Shown here piece by piece: positions 33,831 through 42,065 of a stretch of 64,000 nucleotides of DNA. This DNA comes from Jejuia sp. UBA6058 (lineage in GTDB: Bacteria > Bacteroidota > Bacteroidia > Flavobacteriales > Flavobacteriaceae). The notes under the pieces are model-generated. The model ran no database searches and had not been told where the DNA came from. It saw nothing but the letters and a program-made list of their open reading frames with translations. Numbering within the stretch: the stretch's first letter is position 1; every line of letters starts with the position of its first letter. Both the position numbers and the translations under genes were made by a program. Where the stretch lies: NCBI GenBank assembly GCA_002428965.1, contig DIYI01000017.1, positions 124,001 through 188,000 of the forward strand, read 5' to 3'.

Positions 33831-33870
33831 AAAAATGACTACTCCTTACTTTGCGAGTAGTCATTTTTAT
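33831..33870 (+). terminator. Strong hairpin between OsmC and PFOR genes (terminator or attenuator)
   Basis: Perfect 14-bp stem AAAAATGACTACTC (33831-33844) / GAGTAGTCATTTTT (33855-33868), 10-base loop, right arm ending in a T run. It ends 27 bases before the PFOR start at 33895, so PFOR mRNA must either read through it or start inside that short gap. Confidence 0.85.
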
Positions 33871-33894
33871 TTTCAACAATTTGAAAGCATCAAA

Positions 33895-36800
33895 ATGAAA
33901 ACTTCTGGAAAAGCTGTATTAAACGCAAAAAAGGCCGTTGCTCATATCGCCTACAAAACGAATGAGGTCTTCCCTATTTATCCGATAACTCCCGCTTCAG
34001 AAATGAGTGAGTTAGTGGAGCAATGGAATGCGGAAGGCAAAAAAAACGTTTTTGGTTCAGAAACATCGGTCTTCCAGATGCAAAGTGAAGGTGGTGTTGC
34101 TGGTGCGATGCATGGCGCCATACAAACAGGAAGTTTATCATCTACATTCACAGCATCTCAAGGTTTATTACTGATGCTACCAAATATGTATAAAATTGCT
34201 GGGGAATTAACGCCTAATGTAATTCATGTTGCTACGCGAAGCATTGCTACTCATGCTCTTTCTGTTTTTGGTGATCATAGTGATGTTATGGCGGTACGTC
34301 AATCAGGGTATGCAATGTTAGCTAGCGGCTCTGTTCAAGAAGCACACGACTTTGCTTTAATTGCTCACACTGCAACGTTGGAATCTTCTATTCCCTTTGT
34401 GCATTTTTTTGATGGTTTTAGAACTTCTCATGAAATTAATACGATTAGTATAATTCCAGACAAAACCATCAAAACTTTAATCTCTAAAGACAACATCAAC
34501 TTACATAGAAAAAGAGCACTTAATCCCAACTCACCAGTTTTAAGAGGAACCACTCAAGGACCTGATGTGTACTTTCAGAGTAGAGAAGCTATAAATTCAT
34601 TTTATGATGCTTGTCCGGAAATTGTTCAAAATATCATGAATCATTTTGCGAAACTTACAGGGAGAGCTTACAGGCTTTTTGATTATGTAGGGCATCCAAA
34701 TGCAGAACGAGTAGTCATTTCATTAGCGTCTTCAACAGAAACCATTGAAAGAACAATACTTCACCTCAACAAAAAAGGAGAAAAAAATGGTCTAATTAAA
34801 GTGAGATTGTTTAGACCATTTAGTACAAAACATTTATTAGCTGCTTTACCAAAATCGGTAAAAACTATTGCTGTTTTAGACCGAACTAAAGAACCTGGAG
34901 CATCTGGAGAACCTTTGTTTTTAGACGTTTTACATTCTATAACTCAAGCATATCAAAACAATTTAATCCCAACTTTCCCGAGAATTATTGGTGGTCGTTA
35001 TGGTTTATCTTCAAAAGAGTTTACCCCAACAACGGTAGATGCTATTTTCAAAAATCTAAAAAGCAAAAGCCCAAAGCATAATTTTACAGTTGGTATAAAT
35101 GACGATGTTACCAATTTAAGTCTTGATATTCCAGAGGGTATAAATATTGAAAACAAACACTACCAAGCCATTTTTTACCATGACAAAACAGATACTAAAC
35201 ACTTTGAAAGCATTTTAAACCTAATTGGTAAAAGAGAAAACACATTTGTTCAAGGTTACACAGAATGCAATTATGCGAAGTCTAACACTTATGATATATC
35301 GCATTTAAGAGTTTCCAGTACCCAAATTAAAGCGCCTTATTTAATTGAAAGTGCTGATTTTATTGGCATCCAAAAAACAAACTTCATCTTGAATTTAGAA
35401 ATTATTAGAAGGTTAAAATACAATGGAAGTTTGTTAGTAAATACATCAAAAACATCAAAAGCCTTCTGGCAATCTCTTTCACATGATATTCAAAAGCTTA
35501 TAATTTCAAAAAACATTGAACTGTTCACTGTAAATACCGATGAACTAGAAACTTTTTCAATTAGAAAAGACGCAATCATTGATACCTTTTACAGTTGTTT
35601 TTTATCTCTTAAAAGCAAGGGAATAAAATTTGAATTTCCGATAGACTATAATGAGCATATTTATAAAGTGGATACACTTGCAATAACCTCTAAAGAAAAA
35701 ACTTTCGACTTCGACAATAACTATAAGGAAAGTTTATTGGGGCAACTATTAGCCCACAAAGGAAACGAAGCCCCTGTGAGTTTAATGCCGGCTGATGGTA
35801 CCTTTGAAACAGATACATCAAAATATAAATGTGCTACTAATAGCAACTATATACCAGATTGGAATATAGATCTATGCACCCAATGTGGCGCTTGCAGTAT
35901 GGCGTGCCCCCAAGCAGCACTAAGAATTAAAGTGTATAACGACTCTTACTTAATAGACGCACCAAAATCGTTTAAGCATATAGTTTCAAAAGATTTTGAT
36001 GAGATGCAATATAGTATTCAAATACATCAAGACCAGTGCAATGGTTGCAATAATTGTGTAGATGCATGTTCTGAACAAGCATTATCGATGACTCTCAAAA
36101 AAGAAACTTTGGCAGACATCAATAACTGGAACCACTTTAAAACCATTCCAGAATTTGACAGAGGAAAAATAGACACTTCAAAAGTAAGCGAACAACAATT
36201 GCAAGAGCCTTTATTTAAATATTCAAATGGTGTAGAAGGTTGTGGTGAGGCGCCATATCTCAAGTTAATGTCTCAATTATTTGGAGACAGATTGGTAATA
36301 GCCAATGCCACAGGTGCCAGCTCTATTTTTGGAGGTGCATTGCCAACTACGCCTTGGGCTAAAAATAAAAATGGTAGAGGGCCAGCATGGTCTAATTCTT
36401 TATTTGAAGACAATGCTGAATTTGGTTTAGGGTTTAGGTATTCCATAAATCAACAACAAAAACATGCACAACAACTTTTAAAAACACTTCGACCCAAACT
36501 AAACAAAAATCTTGTTGATTCTATTTTAAATGCAAAACAAACAAATGAGTTAGATATTGAAATTCAAAGAAAAAGAATTGTAAAACTCAATGAAGAACTA
36601 CTAAACTTAAATTTAGACGAAGCCAATCAACTTCTAAATGTATTAGATAATCTTATAAAAAAAAGTGTCTGGATTGTTGGTGGTGATGGTTGGGCTTATG
36701 ATATTGGTTTTGGCGGATTGGACCATGTATTAGCCTCTGGAGAGAACGTAAATATATTAGTTCTAGACAACGAAGTTTACGATAATACAGGCGCACAAGC

Positions 36801-37335
36801 CTCTAAGGCAACACCTTTTGGAGCTTCATCAAAATTTGCACATAACAGCAAACGTAACCAAAAGAAAGATTTAGGCTTAATTGCAATGACATACCAAAAT
36901 GTTTATGTTGCTTCAGTTTCTATAGGTGCAGATCAAGAACAAACGCTAAAAGCATTTAATGAAGCTGAAAGTTTTGATGGTCCATCCCTAATTATTGCTT
37001 ATTGCCATAGTGATTCACATGGTATAGATATGAAACAACCCAGCAAACATCATAAAGCTGCTGTAAATTCTGGTAGTTGGTTATTATACAGAAACTACCC
37101 TAGACTTAAACCAAGTGGATTAAACACACTTCAATTGGATTCAAAATCGCCAACAATACCTATTTGGGAGTATTTAAAACTAGAAAAACGATTTTCAAAA
37201 CTTATGGAATACAACCCTAGGGAGTTTGAACAGTTGATTGAATATATTCAGGAAGCAACAGAAAATAAATTTCAAAAGTATTTAAATCTATCAACTCAAA
37301 AGACTATTAACACGCCGTCACTTTCCTTTAACTAA
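33895..37335 (+). CDS. nifJ: Pyruvate:ferredoxin (flavodoxin) oxidoreductase
   Basis: 1146 residues, single-chain PFOR. Start ATG at 33895 (MKTSGKAVLNAKKAV); an ATG at 33835 lies inside the terminator stem and is rejected. Domains in order: pyrimidine-binding domain with YPITPASEM (residues 28-36), transketolase C-like and EKR-type middle, a 2x[4Fe-4S] ferredoxin domain (CTQCGACSMACP from Cys661; CNGCNNCVDAC from Cys715), and the TPP domain with GDGWAYDIG near 930 and NTGAQASKATP. Oxidatively decarboxylates pyruvate to acetyl-CoA, reducing ferredoxin or flavodoxin, normally oxygen-sensitive. Its placement behind a sigma-54-driven OsmC gene links it with redox or low-oxygen control. Confidence 0.93.
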   Translation: MKTSGKAVLNAKKAVAHIAYKTNEVFPIYPITPASEMSELVEQWNAEGKKNVFGSETSVFQMQSEGGVAGAMHGAIQTGSLSSTFTASQGLLLMLPNMYKIAGELTPNVIHVATRSIATHALSVFGDHSDVMAVRQSGYAMLASGSVQEAHDFALIAHTATLESSIPFVHFFDGFRTSHEINTISIIPDKTIKTLISKDNINLHRKRALNPNSPVLRGTTQGPDVYFQSREAINSFYDACPEIVQNIMNHFAKLTGRAYRLFDYVGHPNAERVVISLASSTETIERTILHLNKKGEKNGLIKVRLFRPFSTKHLLAALPKSVKTIAVLDRTKEPGASGEPLFLDVLHSITQAYQNNLIPTFPRIIGGRYGLSSKEFTPTTVDAIFKNLKSKSPKHNFTVGINDDVTNLSLDIPEGINIENKHYQAIFYHDKTDTKHFESILNLIGKRENTFVQGYTECNYAKSNTYDISHLRVSSTQIKAPYLIESADFIGIQKTNFILNLEIIRRLKYNGSLLVNTSKTSKAFWQSLSHDIQKLIISKNIELFTVNTDELETFSIRKDAIIDTFYSCFLSLKSKGIKFEFPIDYNEHIYKVDTLAITSKEKTFDFDNNYKESLLGQLLAHKGNEAPVSLMPADGTFETDTSKYKCATNSNYIPDWNIDLCTQCGACSMACPQAALRIKVYNDSYLIDAPKSFKHIVSKDFDEMQYSIQIHQDQCNGCNNCVDACSEQALSMTLKKETLADINNWNHFKTIPEFDRGKIDTSKVSEQQLQEPLFKYSNGVEGCGEAPYLKLMSQLFGDRLVIANATGASSIFGGALPTTPWAKNKNGRGPAWSNSLFEDNAEFGLGFRYSINQQQKHAQQLLKTLRPKLNKNLVDSILNAKQTNELDIEIQRKRIVKLNEELLNLNLDEANQLLNVLDNLIKKSVWIVGGDGWAYDIGFGGLDHVLASGENVNILVLDNEVYDNTGAQASKATPFGASSKFAHNSKRNQKKDLGLIAMTYQNVYVASVSIGADQEQTLKAFNEAESFDGPSLIIAYCHSDSHGIDMKQPSKHHKAAVNSGSWLLYRNYPRLKPSGLNTLQLDSKSPTIPIWEYLKLEKRFSKLMEYNPREFEQLIEYIQEATENKFQKYLNLSTQKTINTPSLSFN

Positions 37336-37345
37336 ATTATCAAAA

Positions 37346-37447
37346 ATGAAAACTCCAGAAAAAACCAAACACATTAATATTATATACTTTAGTTTGATAA
37401 TTAACTTAATAGTTTTTGCAATACTTATATTTTCAATACTTGAATAG
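37346..37447 (+). CDS. Possible 33-residue single-pass membrane peptide
   Basis: ATG at 37346, 10 bases after the PFOR stop, stop TAG at 37445-37447. The product has a short charged N-terminus (MKTPEKTKHIN) and one hydrophobic helix (IIYFSLIINLIVFAILIFSIL) to the end, with a final Glu. The pattern is that of a small membrane peptide cotranscribed with the gene in front. Conservation would decide whether it is translated. Confidence 0.4.
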   Translation: MKTPEKTKHINIIYFSLIINLIVFAILIFSILE

Positions 37448-37575
37448 CACTAAAACTATATTTACTTAAAAAAAGGTGTATTATGTTTTCCTCTAATTAG
37501 CATAATAGTAGGCGGTATTGTATTTTCGGCACAATAAATGATATTGTTTCCGTTATAAACACAAAATTAAACTAC

Positions 37576-38328
37576 ATGAAGCGCACTTTATTTGCTTTTA
37601 TCCTACTTATAACTTTTGTATCTCAAGCACAAAATACAGCGATTGCAGCGGGAGAAAAATTGGTATATACGGCATCTTATAATATGTCTGGAGTTTTAAA
37701 TGACCTCGCCCAAGTTACTCTAGAAACAAGCAATGTAAAAACTTCAAAAGCAACGCTTTTACACCTTAAATGTAAAGCAGTTACGTACAGTAAATGGGAT
37801 AACTTTTTTAAAATTAGAGATCTATATGAAAGCTATGTAAACCCAAAAACTTTAAGACCCTATCTATACAAAAGAGACATAGATGAAGGCGGTTATAAAA
37901 AGAATGTAAAGTACACCTTCAGCCATAAAACCAATACGGTAAAATCGGTGCAGACCAAACGGGAATGGGTAGATAAAAAAGATATAAAAATAAGTTCTGG
38001 CACAAGCGATGTTATTGCCACCCTGTACAAAATAAGATTGTTGGATTATGAAAACATGCAAACTGGAAATAGTAAATCATTCAAAGTTATTTTTGATAGG
38101 GCAGAAAAGAATGCTAAAATTACTTATTTGGGAAAAGAAAAGATTAATACCGCAATAGGTTACAAAACCTGCTATAAGCTGAGAATTAGTAGTTCTGAAA
38201 GTAAATCGCTTAAAGGCGATATTTGGCTTACAGCAGATGATAATAAAATAATGGTATACGGTAAGTTTAAAATACCTGTTGGTAATGGTGAATTAAAAAT
38301 AAAATCTGCAACTGGATTGTTAAACTAA
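37576..38328 (+). CDS. DUF3108 exported protein
   Basis: 250 residues with a signal peptide (cleavage after VSQAQ, residue 19). AAGEKLVYTASYNMSG near residue 24 and the later LRPYLYKRDIDEGGYKK and FKVIFDRAEKNAKITYLGKE segments match DUF3108, a beta-rich LolA-like fold found in the periplasm. Role unknown. Followed 12 bases later by a small membrane protein gene, likely an operon. Confidence 0.85.
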   Translation: MKRTLFAFILLITFVSQAQNTAIAAGEKLVYTASYNMSGVLNDLAQVTLETSNVKTSKATLLHLKCKAVTYSKWDNFFKIRDLYESYVNPKTLRPYLYKRDIDEGGYKKNVKYTFSHKTNTVKSVQTKREWVDKKDIKISSGTSDVIATLYKIRLLDYENMQTGNSKSFKVIFDRAEKNAKITYLGKEKINTAIGYKTCYKLRISSSESKSLKGDIWLTADDNKIMVYGKFKIPVGNGELKIKSATGLLN

Positions 38329-38340
38329 ATTATAAGACTA

Positions 38341-38676
38341 ATGAAACAATTATTTACAATTTTAGCTTTGATAGCGGCAATTTTGGCTACTATATTTGCG
38401 GTTTTACCCATTTCAAACTTGGCTATTTTCCCAGCTTTGGCAGCTTTAATTTTTGGATTACTGGCCTTTTATCTTTCAAAAAAGACAGGCAAAGTGAAAA
38501 AAATAATACAGTTCACTTTTTTACTAACCATTATCTCTCTAAGTATTACAACTTATAAAGCTATTTTTACCGAGACAGCCGTTGGCAATACTGAAGAACT
38601 TATTGATAAAGAGGAAGCCTCTAAAGAAGAAGCTATTGAAGAGTTGGATGATCTGGAATTAGAAGGTATTGAGTAA
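38341..38676 (+). CDS. Small membrane protein with acidic C-terminus
   Basis: 111 residues: two hydrophobic helices in a row (ILALIAAILATIF, AIFPALAALIFGLLAFYL), a basic turn (KKTGKVKK), a third helix (FTFLLTIISLSIT) and a strongly acidic tail (IDKEEASKEEAIEELDDLELEGIE within residues 85-111). No family recognised with confidence. Second gene of a unit with DUF3108. Confidence 0.6.
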   Translation: MKQLFTILALIAAILATIFAVLPISNLAIFPALAALIFGLLAFYLSKKTGKVKKIIQFTFLLTIISLSITTYKAIFTETAVGNTEELIDKEEASKEEAIEELDDLELEGIE

Positions 38677-38798
38677 AAATAAAATAGCTGTTGTGCATAT
38701 TTTCATATATTTACAGCGTTTTATATGAAACAAGCTTCAAGGTTGTACGCCTACTCAACTTGTAATTGCTAGTATCATATGGCTAACTTAAACCAGTC

Positions 38799-39866
38799 AT
38801 GAAATTTATTTGCACCCTCTCGCTACTCACTCTTATTGGTACTTGTGCCACACCAAAATATTCAACTCGAATTGAAAACATAAAAGAAAGCATAACCATT
38901 GTAGACAGTACTTTAGTAAAAAAATATGCCTCTACAATTACACCTGAAGATTTAAAATTGCAGTTATATCAGTTTGCTTCTCGGGAATTTGAAGGTAGGA
39001 AAACTGGAGAGCCTGGTCAAAAAAAAGCAGCTGAGTTTCTTCAAAACTTCTACAAAAGAAGAGCTATAAAATCTCCTTTTAAAGATGAAAATTATTTTCA
39101 AAATATTCCAAAATCCTTTTTTGACGAAAGTGTTGGGGTTAAAGAAAATATTGGAGCCACAGAAAATGTTTTGGCGTATATAGAAGGAAGTGAAAAGCCT
39201 GAAGAGTTGTTAATTTTAAGTGCACATTTGGATCATGAAGGTGTTAAAAACGGACAAGTTTATTATGGTGCCGACGATAATGGGTCTGGTACTGTTGCTC
39301 TTCTTGAAATAGCAGAAGCTTTTAAAATTGCCGCTGAAAATGGTCACAGACCGAAAAGAAGTATCTTATTCATTCATTGTACAGCAGAGGAGGTTGGCAT
39401 ACTTGGATCAGAATACTATGTAAAACATCCTGTTTTTCCTTTAGAAAACACTATAGCAAATTTAAATATAGACATGATTGGAAGAGTTGATGACAGGCAT
39501 ATAAACAACAAAAACTATATTTATTTAATTGGCTCGGATAGACACAGTAAGGAACTACACTTTATTTCAGAGGCGGTTCGAAATACTTACACAGATATAG
39601 ATTTGGATTATAAGTACAATAAACTAGATGATTATAATCAATACTATTCAAGGTCTGACCATTATAGCTTTGCAAAAGAAAATGTTCCTGTAATTTTCTA
39701 TTTCAACGGGGAGCATGAGGATTATACCAAGGCAACAGATACGCCTGATAAAATTGATTATGAACTAATGACTAAACGCATTAAATTAATCTTTGCTACT
39801 TCTTGGCAACTTGTAAATCAAGAAACTCGAGTTGTAATTGATGAAAATAATTTATTTTTAAAGTAA
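38799..39866 (+). CDS. M28-family metallopeptidase, lipoprotein (copy 1)
   Basis: 355 residues. Lipoprotein-like signal (LLTLIGTC, Cys16). Zinc aminopeptidase of family M28: LSAHLDH (ligand His and Asp near 144-147), GADDNGSG (bridging Asp), TAEEVGILGS (catalytic Glu pair), NIDMIGR (Asp ligand) and YYSRSDHYSFA (His ligand). Probably cleaves N-terminal residues from peptides at the cell surface. The next gene is a close paralogue 18 bases downstream: a tandem duplication. Confidence 0.9.
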   Translation: MKFICTLSLLTLIGTCATPKYSTRIENIKESITIVDSTLVKKYASTITPEDLKLQLYQFASREFEGRKTGEPGQKKAAEFLQNFYKRRAIKSPFKDENYFQNIPKSFFDESVGVKENIGATENVLAYIEGSEKPEELLILSAHLDHEGVKNGQVYYGADDNGSGTVALLEIAEAFKIAAENGHRPKRSILFIHCTAEEVGILGSEYYVKHPVFPLENTIANLNIDMIGRVDDRHINNKNYIYLIGSDRHSKELHFISEAVRNTYTDIDLDYKYNKLDDYNQYYSRSDHYSFAKENVPVIFYFNGEHEDYTKATDTPDKIDYELMTKRIKLIFATSWQLVNQETRVVIDENNLFLK

Positions 39867-39884
39867 AATACAATTTGCTTTAAA

Positions 39885-40910
39885 ATGAAAAAGCTTCTCA
39901 TCATACTTGTTATTGTTTCTTCTATTTGTTTTGGTTGCAAAAAAACATCGAATATATCAGAATCTGAAAGCGACGACTCTCTATCTTCTAGAGTTTCGCA
40001 ATATGCCAATACAATAACGGCCAAAGAACTAAAAGAGATGCTTTTTACATATGCGTCTGATGAGTTTCAAGGCAGAAAAACCGGAGAGCCTGGACAAAAA
40101 AAGGCTGTCTCATTTATAAAGGAACACTACGTTACAAATCATATTCCTTCTCCTATTACTGAGAATGATTATTTTCAAGAAATACCAGTATCATACTTTG
40201 AAGGTAAAGCTGATAGCGACTCTGAGAATGTAATAGCCTATATTAAGGGTTCTGAAAAACCAGAAGAGGTAGTAATAATTACTGCTCATTTAGATCATAT
40301 AGGTATAAAAGATGGTGAAATAAATAACGGTGCGGATGATGACGGCTCTGGTACGGTGGCTCTGATGGAAATTGCCGAAGCCTTTAAAGCCGCAAAAGAG
40401 GCGGGACACGTCTCTAAAAGAAGTATTGTTTTTTTACATGTTACTGGCGAGGAACTTGGCTTGTTCGGATCTAGATACTATGCTGATGAAGACCCGATTT
40501 TTCCTTTGGAAAACACTATTGCTAACTTAAATATTGACATGATTGGGAGAGTTGATAAAAGACACGAAAACAAACCAAATTATTTATATTTAATAGGATC
40601 AGACTGGTTGAGTTTAGAGCTACATCAACTTTCAGAGACGGTAAACGACTCTACCGTCAAATTAGATTTAGATTACTTTTATAATGGTGAAAGAGATCCA
40701 AATATGTTCTATTACAGGTCAGATCATTACAACTTTGCAAAACACGATATTCCTTCTATTTTTTATTTTAATGGTTTGCATGATGACTATCACAAACCAA
40801 CAGACACTCCAGAGAAGATTAATTATTCTTTTTTAGAAACTCGTGCAAAACTTATATTTTACACAGCATGGGAACTTGCCAACCGTAAAAATCGTGTACA
40901 ACTAGATTAA
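39885..40910 (+). CDS. M28-family metallopeptidase, lipoprotein (copy 2)
   Basis: 341 residues. Lipobox SICFGC (Cys18). Shares with copy 1 the same linker (SRVSQYANTITAKELKEML against KKYASTITPEDLKLQL), FQGRKTGEPGQKKA and all zinc-site motifs: TAHLDHIG, GADDDGSG, TGEELGLFGS, NIDMIGR and YYRSDHYNFA. By eye about half of the positions agree. Second member of a two-gene operon; the pair may differ in peptide preference. Its stop is directly next to the convergent bshA stop. Confidence 0.9.
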   Translation: MKKLLIILVIVSSICFGCKKTSNISESESDDSLSSRVSQYANTITAKELKEMLFTYASDEFQGRKTGEPGQKKAVSFIKEHYVTNHIPSPITENDYFQEIPVSYFEGKADSDSENVIAYIKGSEKPEEVVIITAHLDHIGIKDGEINNGADDDGSGTVALMEIAEAFKAAKEAGHVSKRSIVFLHVTGEELGLFGSRYYADEDPIFPLENTIANLNIDMIGRVDKRHENKPNYLYLIGSDWLSLELHQLSETVNDSTVKLDLDYFYNGERDPNMFYYRSDHYNFAKHDIPSIFYFNGLHDDYHKPTDTPEKINYSFLETRAKLIFYTAWELANRKNRVQLD

Positions 40911-42047
40911 TTAAAGAACTAAGCATTTAGATAAGGTGTCCTCGTAAATCGACTCGTATTGCGGTACAATAGCATGAAGATCAAATTTTAGTGCCTGATT
41001 TCTAGCATTAGCTTTAAAATCCTCTAGACGTTTTTCATCTTTCAAAATATGCAAAGCATTCTTTATCATATCATCCGTATCTCCAACATTACTTAAAAAC
41101 CCTGAGTATCCTTGAATATTAACTTCAGGAATACCACCTGTATTACTTGAAATAACAGCAACTTTAGATGCCATAGCCTCTAGCGCCGCTAACCCAAAAC
41201 TTTCCGTTTGAGATGGTAACAAAAATAAATCACTAAAGCATAGAATTTTATCTATCTCGTTACTTTTTCCGAAGAAAATCACCTTATCTAAAATTCCCAG
41301 GTCTCTGCACTGATTTTCAATAGCTTCTTTTTCTGGTCCCTCTCCTATAAACATCAATTTAGCAGGTATTTCCTTTTGAATACCGTAAAACACCTTGATT
41401 ACATCTTGCACTCTCTTAACAGGTCTTAAATTACTAATATGAGTGATAATTTTTTCATTGTCCTTAGCCATTATACCACGCTGACAATCGGTGAAATTAT
41501 GATTGTACTTATCTAAATCGATAAAATTAGGAACCACATTTATTTCATTTGTAATATTAAATAAGCGCAACGTATCATCCTTTAAACTTTGAGATACTGC
41601 GGTAACAGCATCAGATTTATTAATACTAAAAGTAACCGCTGGTTTGTAGAATGGATGACTTCCTACTAAGGTAATATCTGTACCATGAAGTGTAGTTACA
41701 ATAGGTAAATGAATACCTTCTTCTTGCAACATTTTTTTAGCCATATAAGCAGCATAAGCATGAGGTATGGCGTAATGCACATGCAGTATTTCTATACTAT
41801 GAAGTTTAACCATATCTACCAACTTACTTGAAAGCGCTAATTCGTAAGGTTGATAATGAAATAGCGGGTATTCTGGAACATTAACTTCATGATAGTGCAC
41901 ATTATTACTCACCAATTCTAATCTTACAGGTTGGTTATAGGTAATAAAATGAATTTCGTGACCACGCTTCGATAATTCAAGACCTAATTCTGTGGCAACA
42001 ACACCACTACCTCCGAAAGTTGGATAACATACAATTCCTATTGTCAT
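40911..42047 (-). CDS. bshA: N-acetyl-alpha-D-glucosaminyl L-malate synthase (bacillithiol synthesis)
   Basis: 378 residues, GT4 glycosyltransferase of the BshA family: MTIGIVCYPTFGGSGVVATELG at the start (glycine loop), HYAIPHAYAA, HGTDITLVG, NFIDLDKYN, ISNLRPVKRVQDV and the nucleotide-sugar motif ESFGLAALEAMA. Joins GlcNAc from UDP-GlcNAc to L-malate, the first step of bacillithiol. Cytoplasmic. A YpdA-like reductase at 769-1737 would recycle the same thiol. Lies 18 bases downstream of the GH3 gene on the same strand. Confidence 0.9.
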   Translation of the reverse strand: MTIGIVCYPTFGGSGVVATELGLELSKRGHEIHFITYNQPVRLELVSNNVHYHEVNVPEYPLFHYQPYELALSSKLVDMVKLHSIEILHVHYAIPHAYAAYMAKKMLQEEGIHLPIVTTLHGTDITLVGSHPFYKPAVTFSINKSDAVTAVSQSLKDDTLRLFNITNEINVVPNFIDLDKYNHNFTDCQRGIMAKDNEKIITHISNLRPVKRVQDVIKVFYGIQKEIPAKLMFIGEGPEKEAIENQCRDLGILDKVIFFGKSNEIDKILCFSDLFLLPSQTESFGLAALEAMASKVAVISSNTGGIPEVNIQGYSGFLSNVGDTDDMIKNALHILKDEKRLEDFKANARNQALKFDLHAIVPQYESIYEDTLSKCLVL

Positions 42048-42065
42048 TATTTAGTTCTATATTTT

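Noticed and set aside
33835..33894. Alternative upstream start for the PFOR gene
   Set aside because: Lies inside the terminator stem; PFOR proteins begin at the following ATG.
37516..37536. TATTGT-N9-ACAATA inverted repeat upstream of the DUF3108 gene
   Set aside because: Six-base arms in AT-rich DNA are expected by chance; no supporting context.
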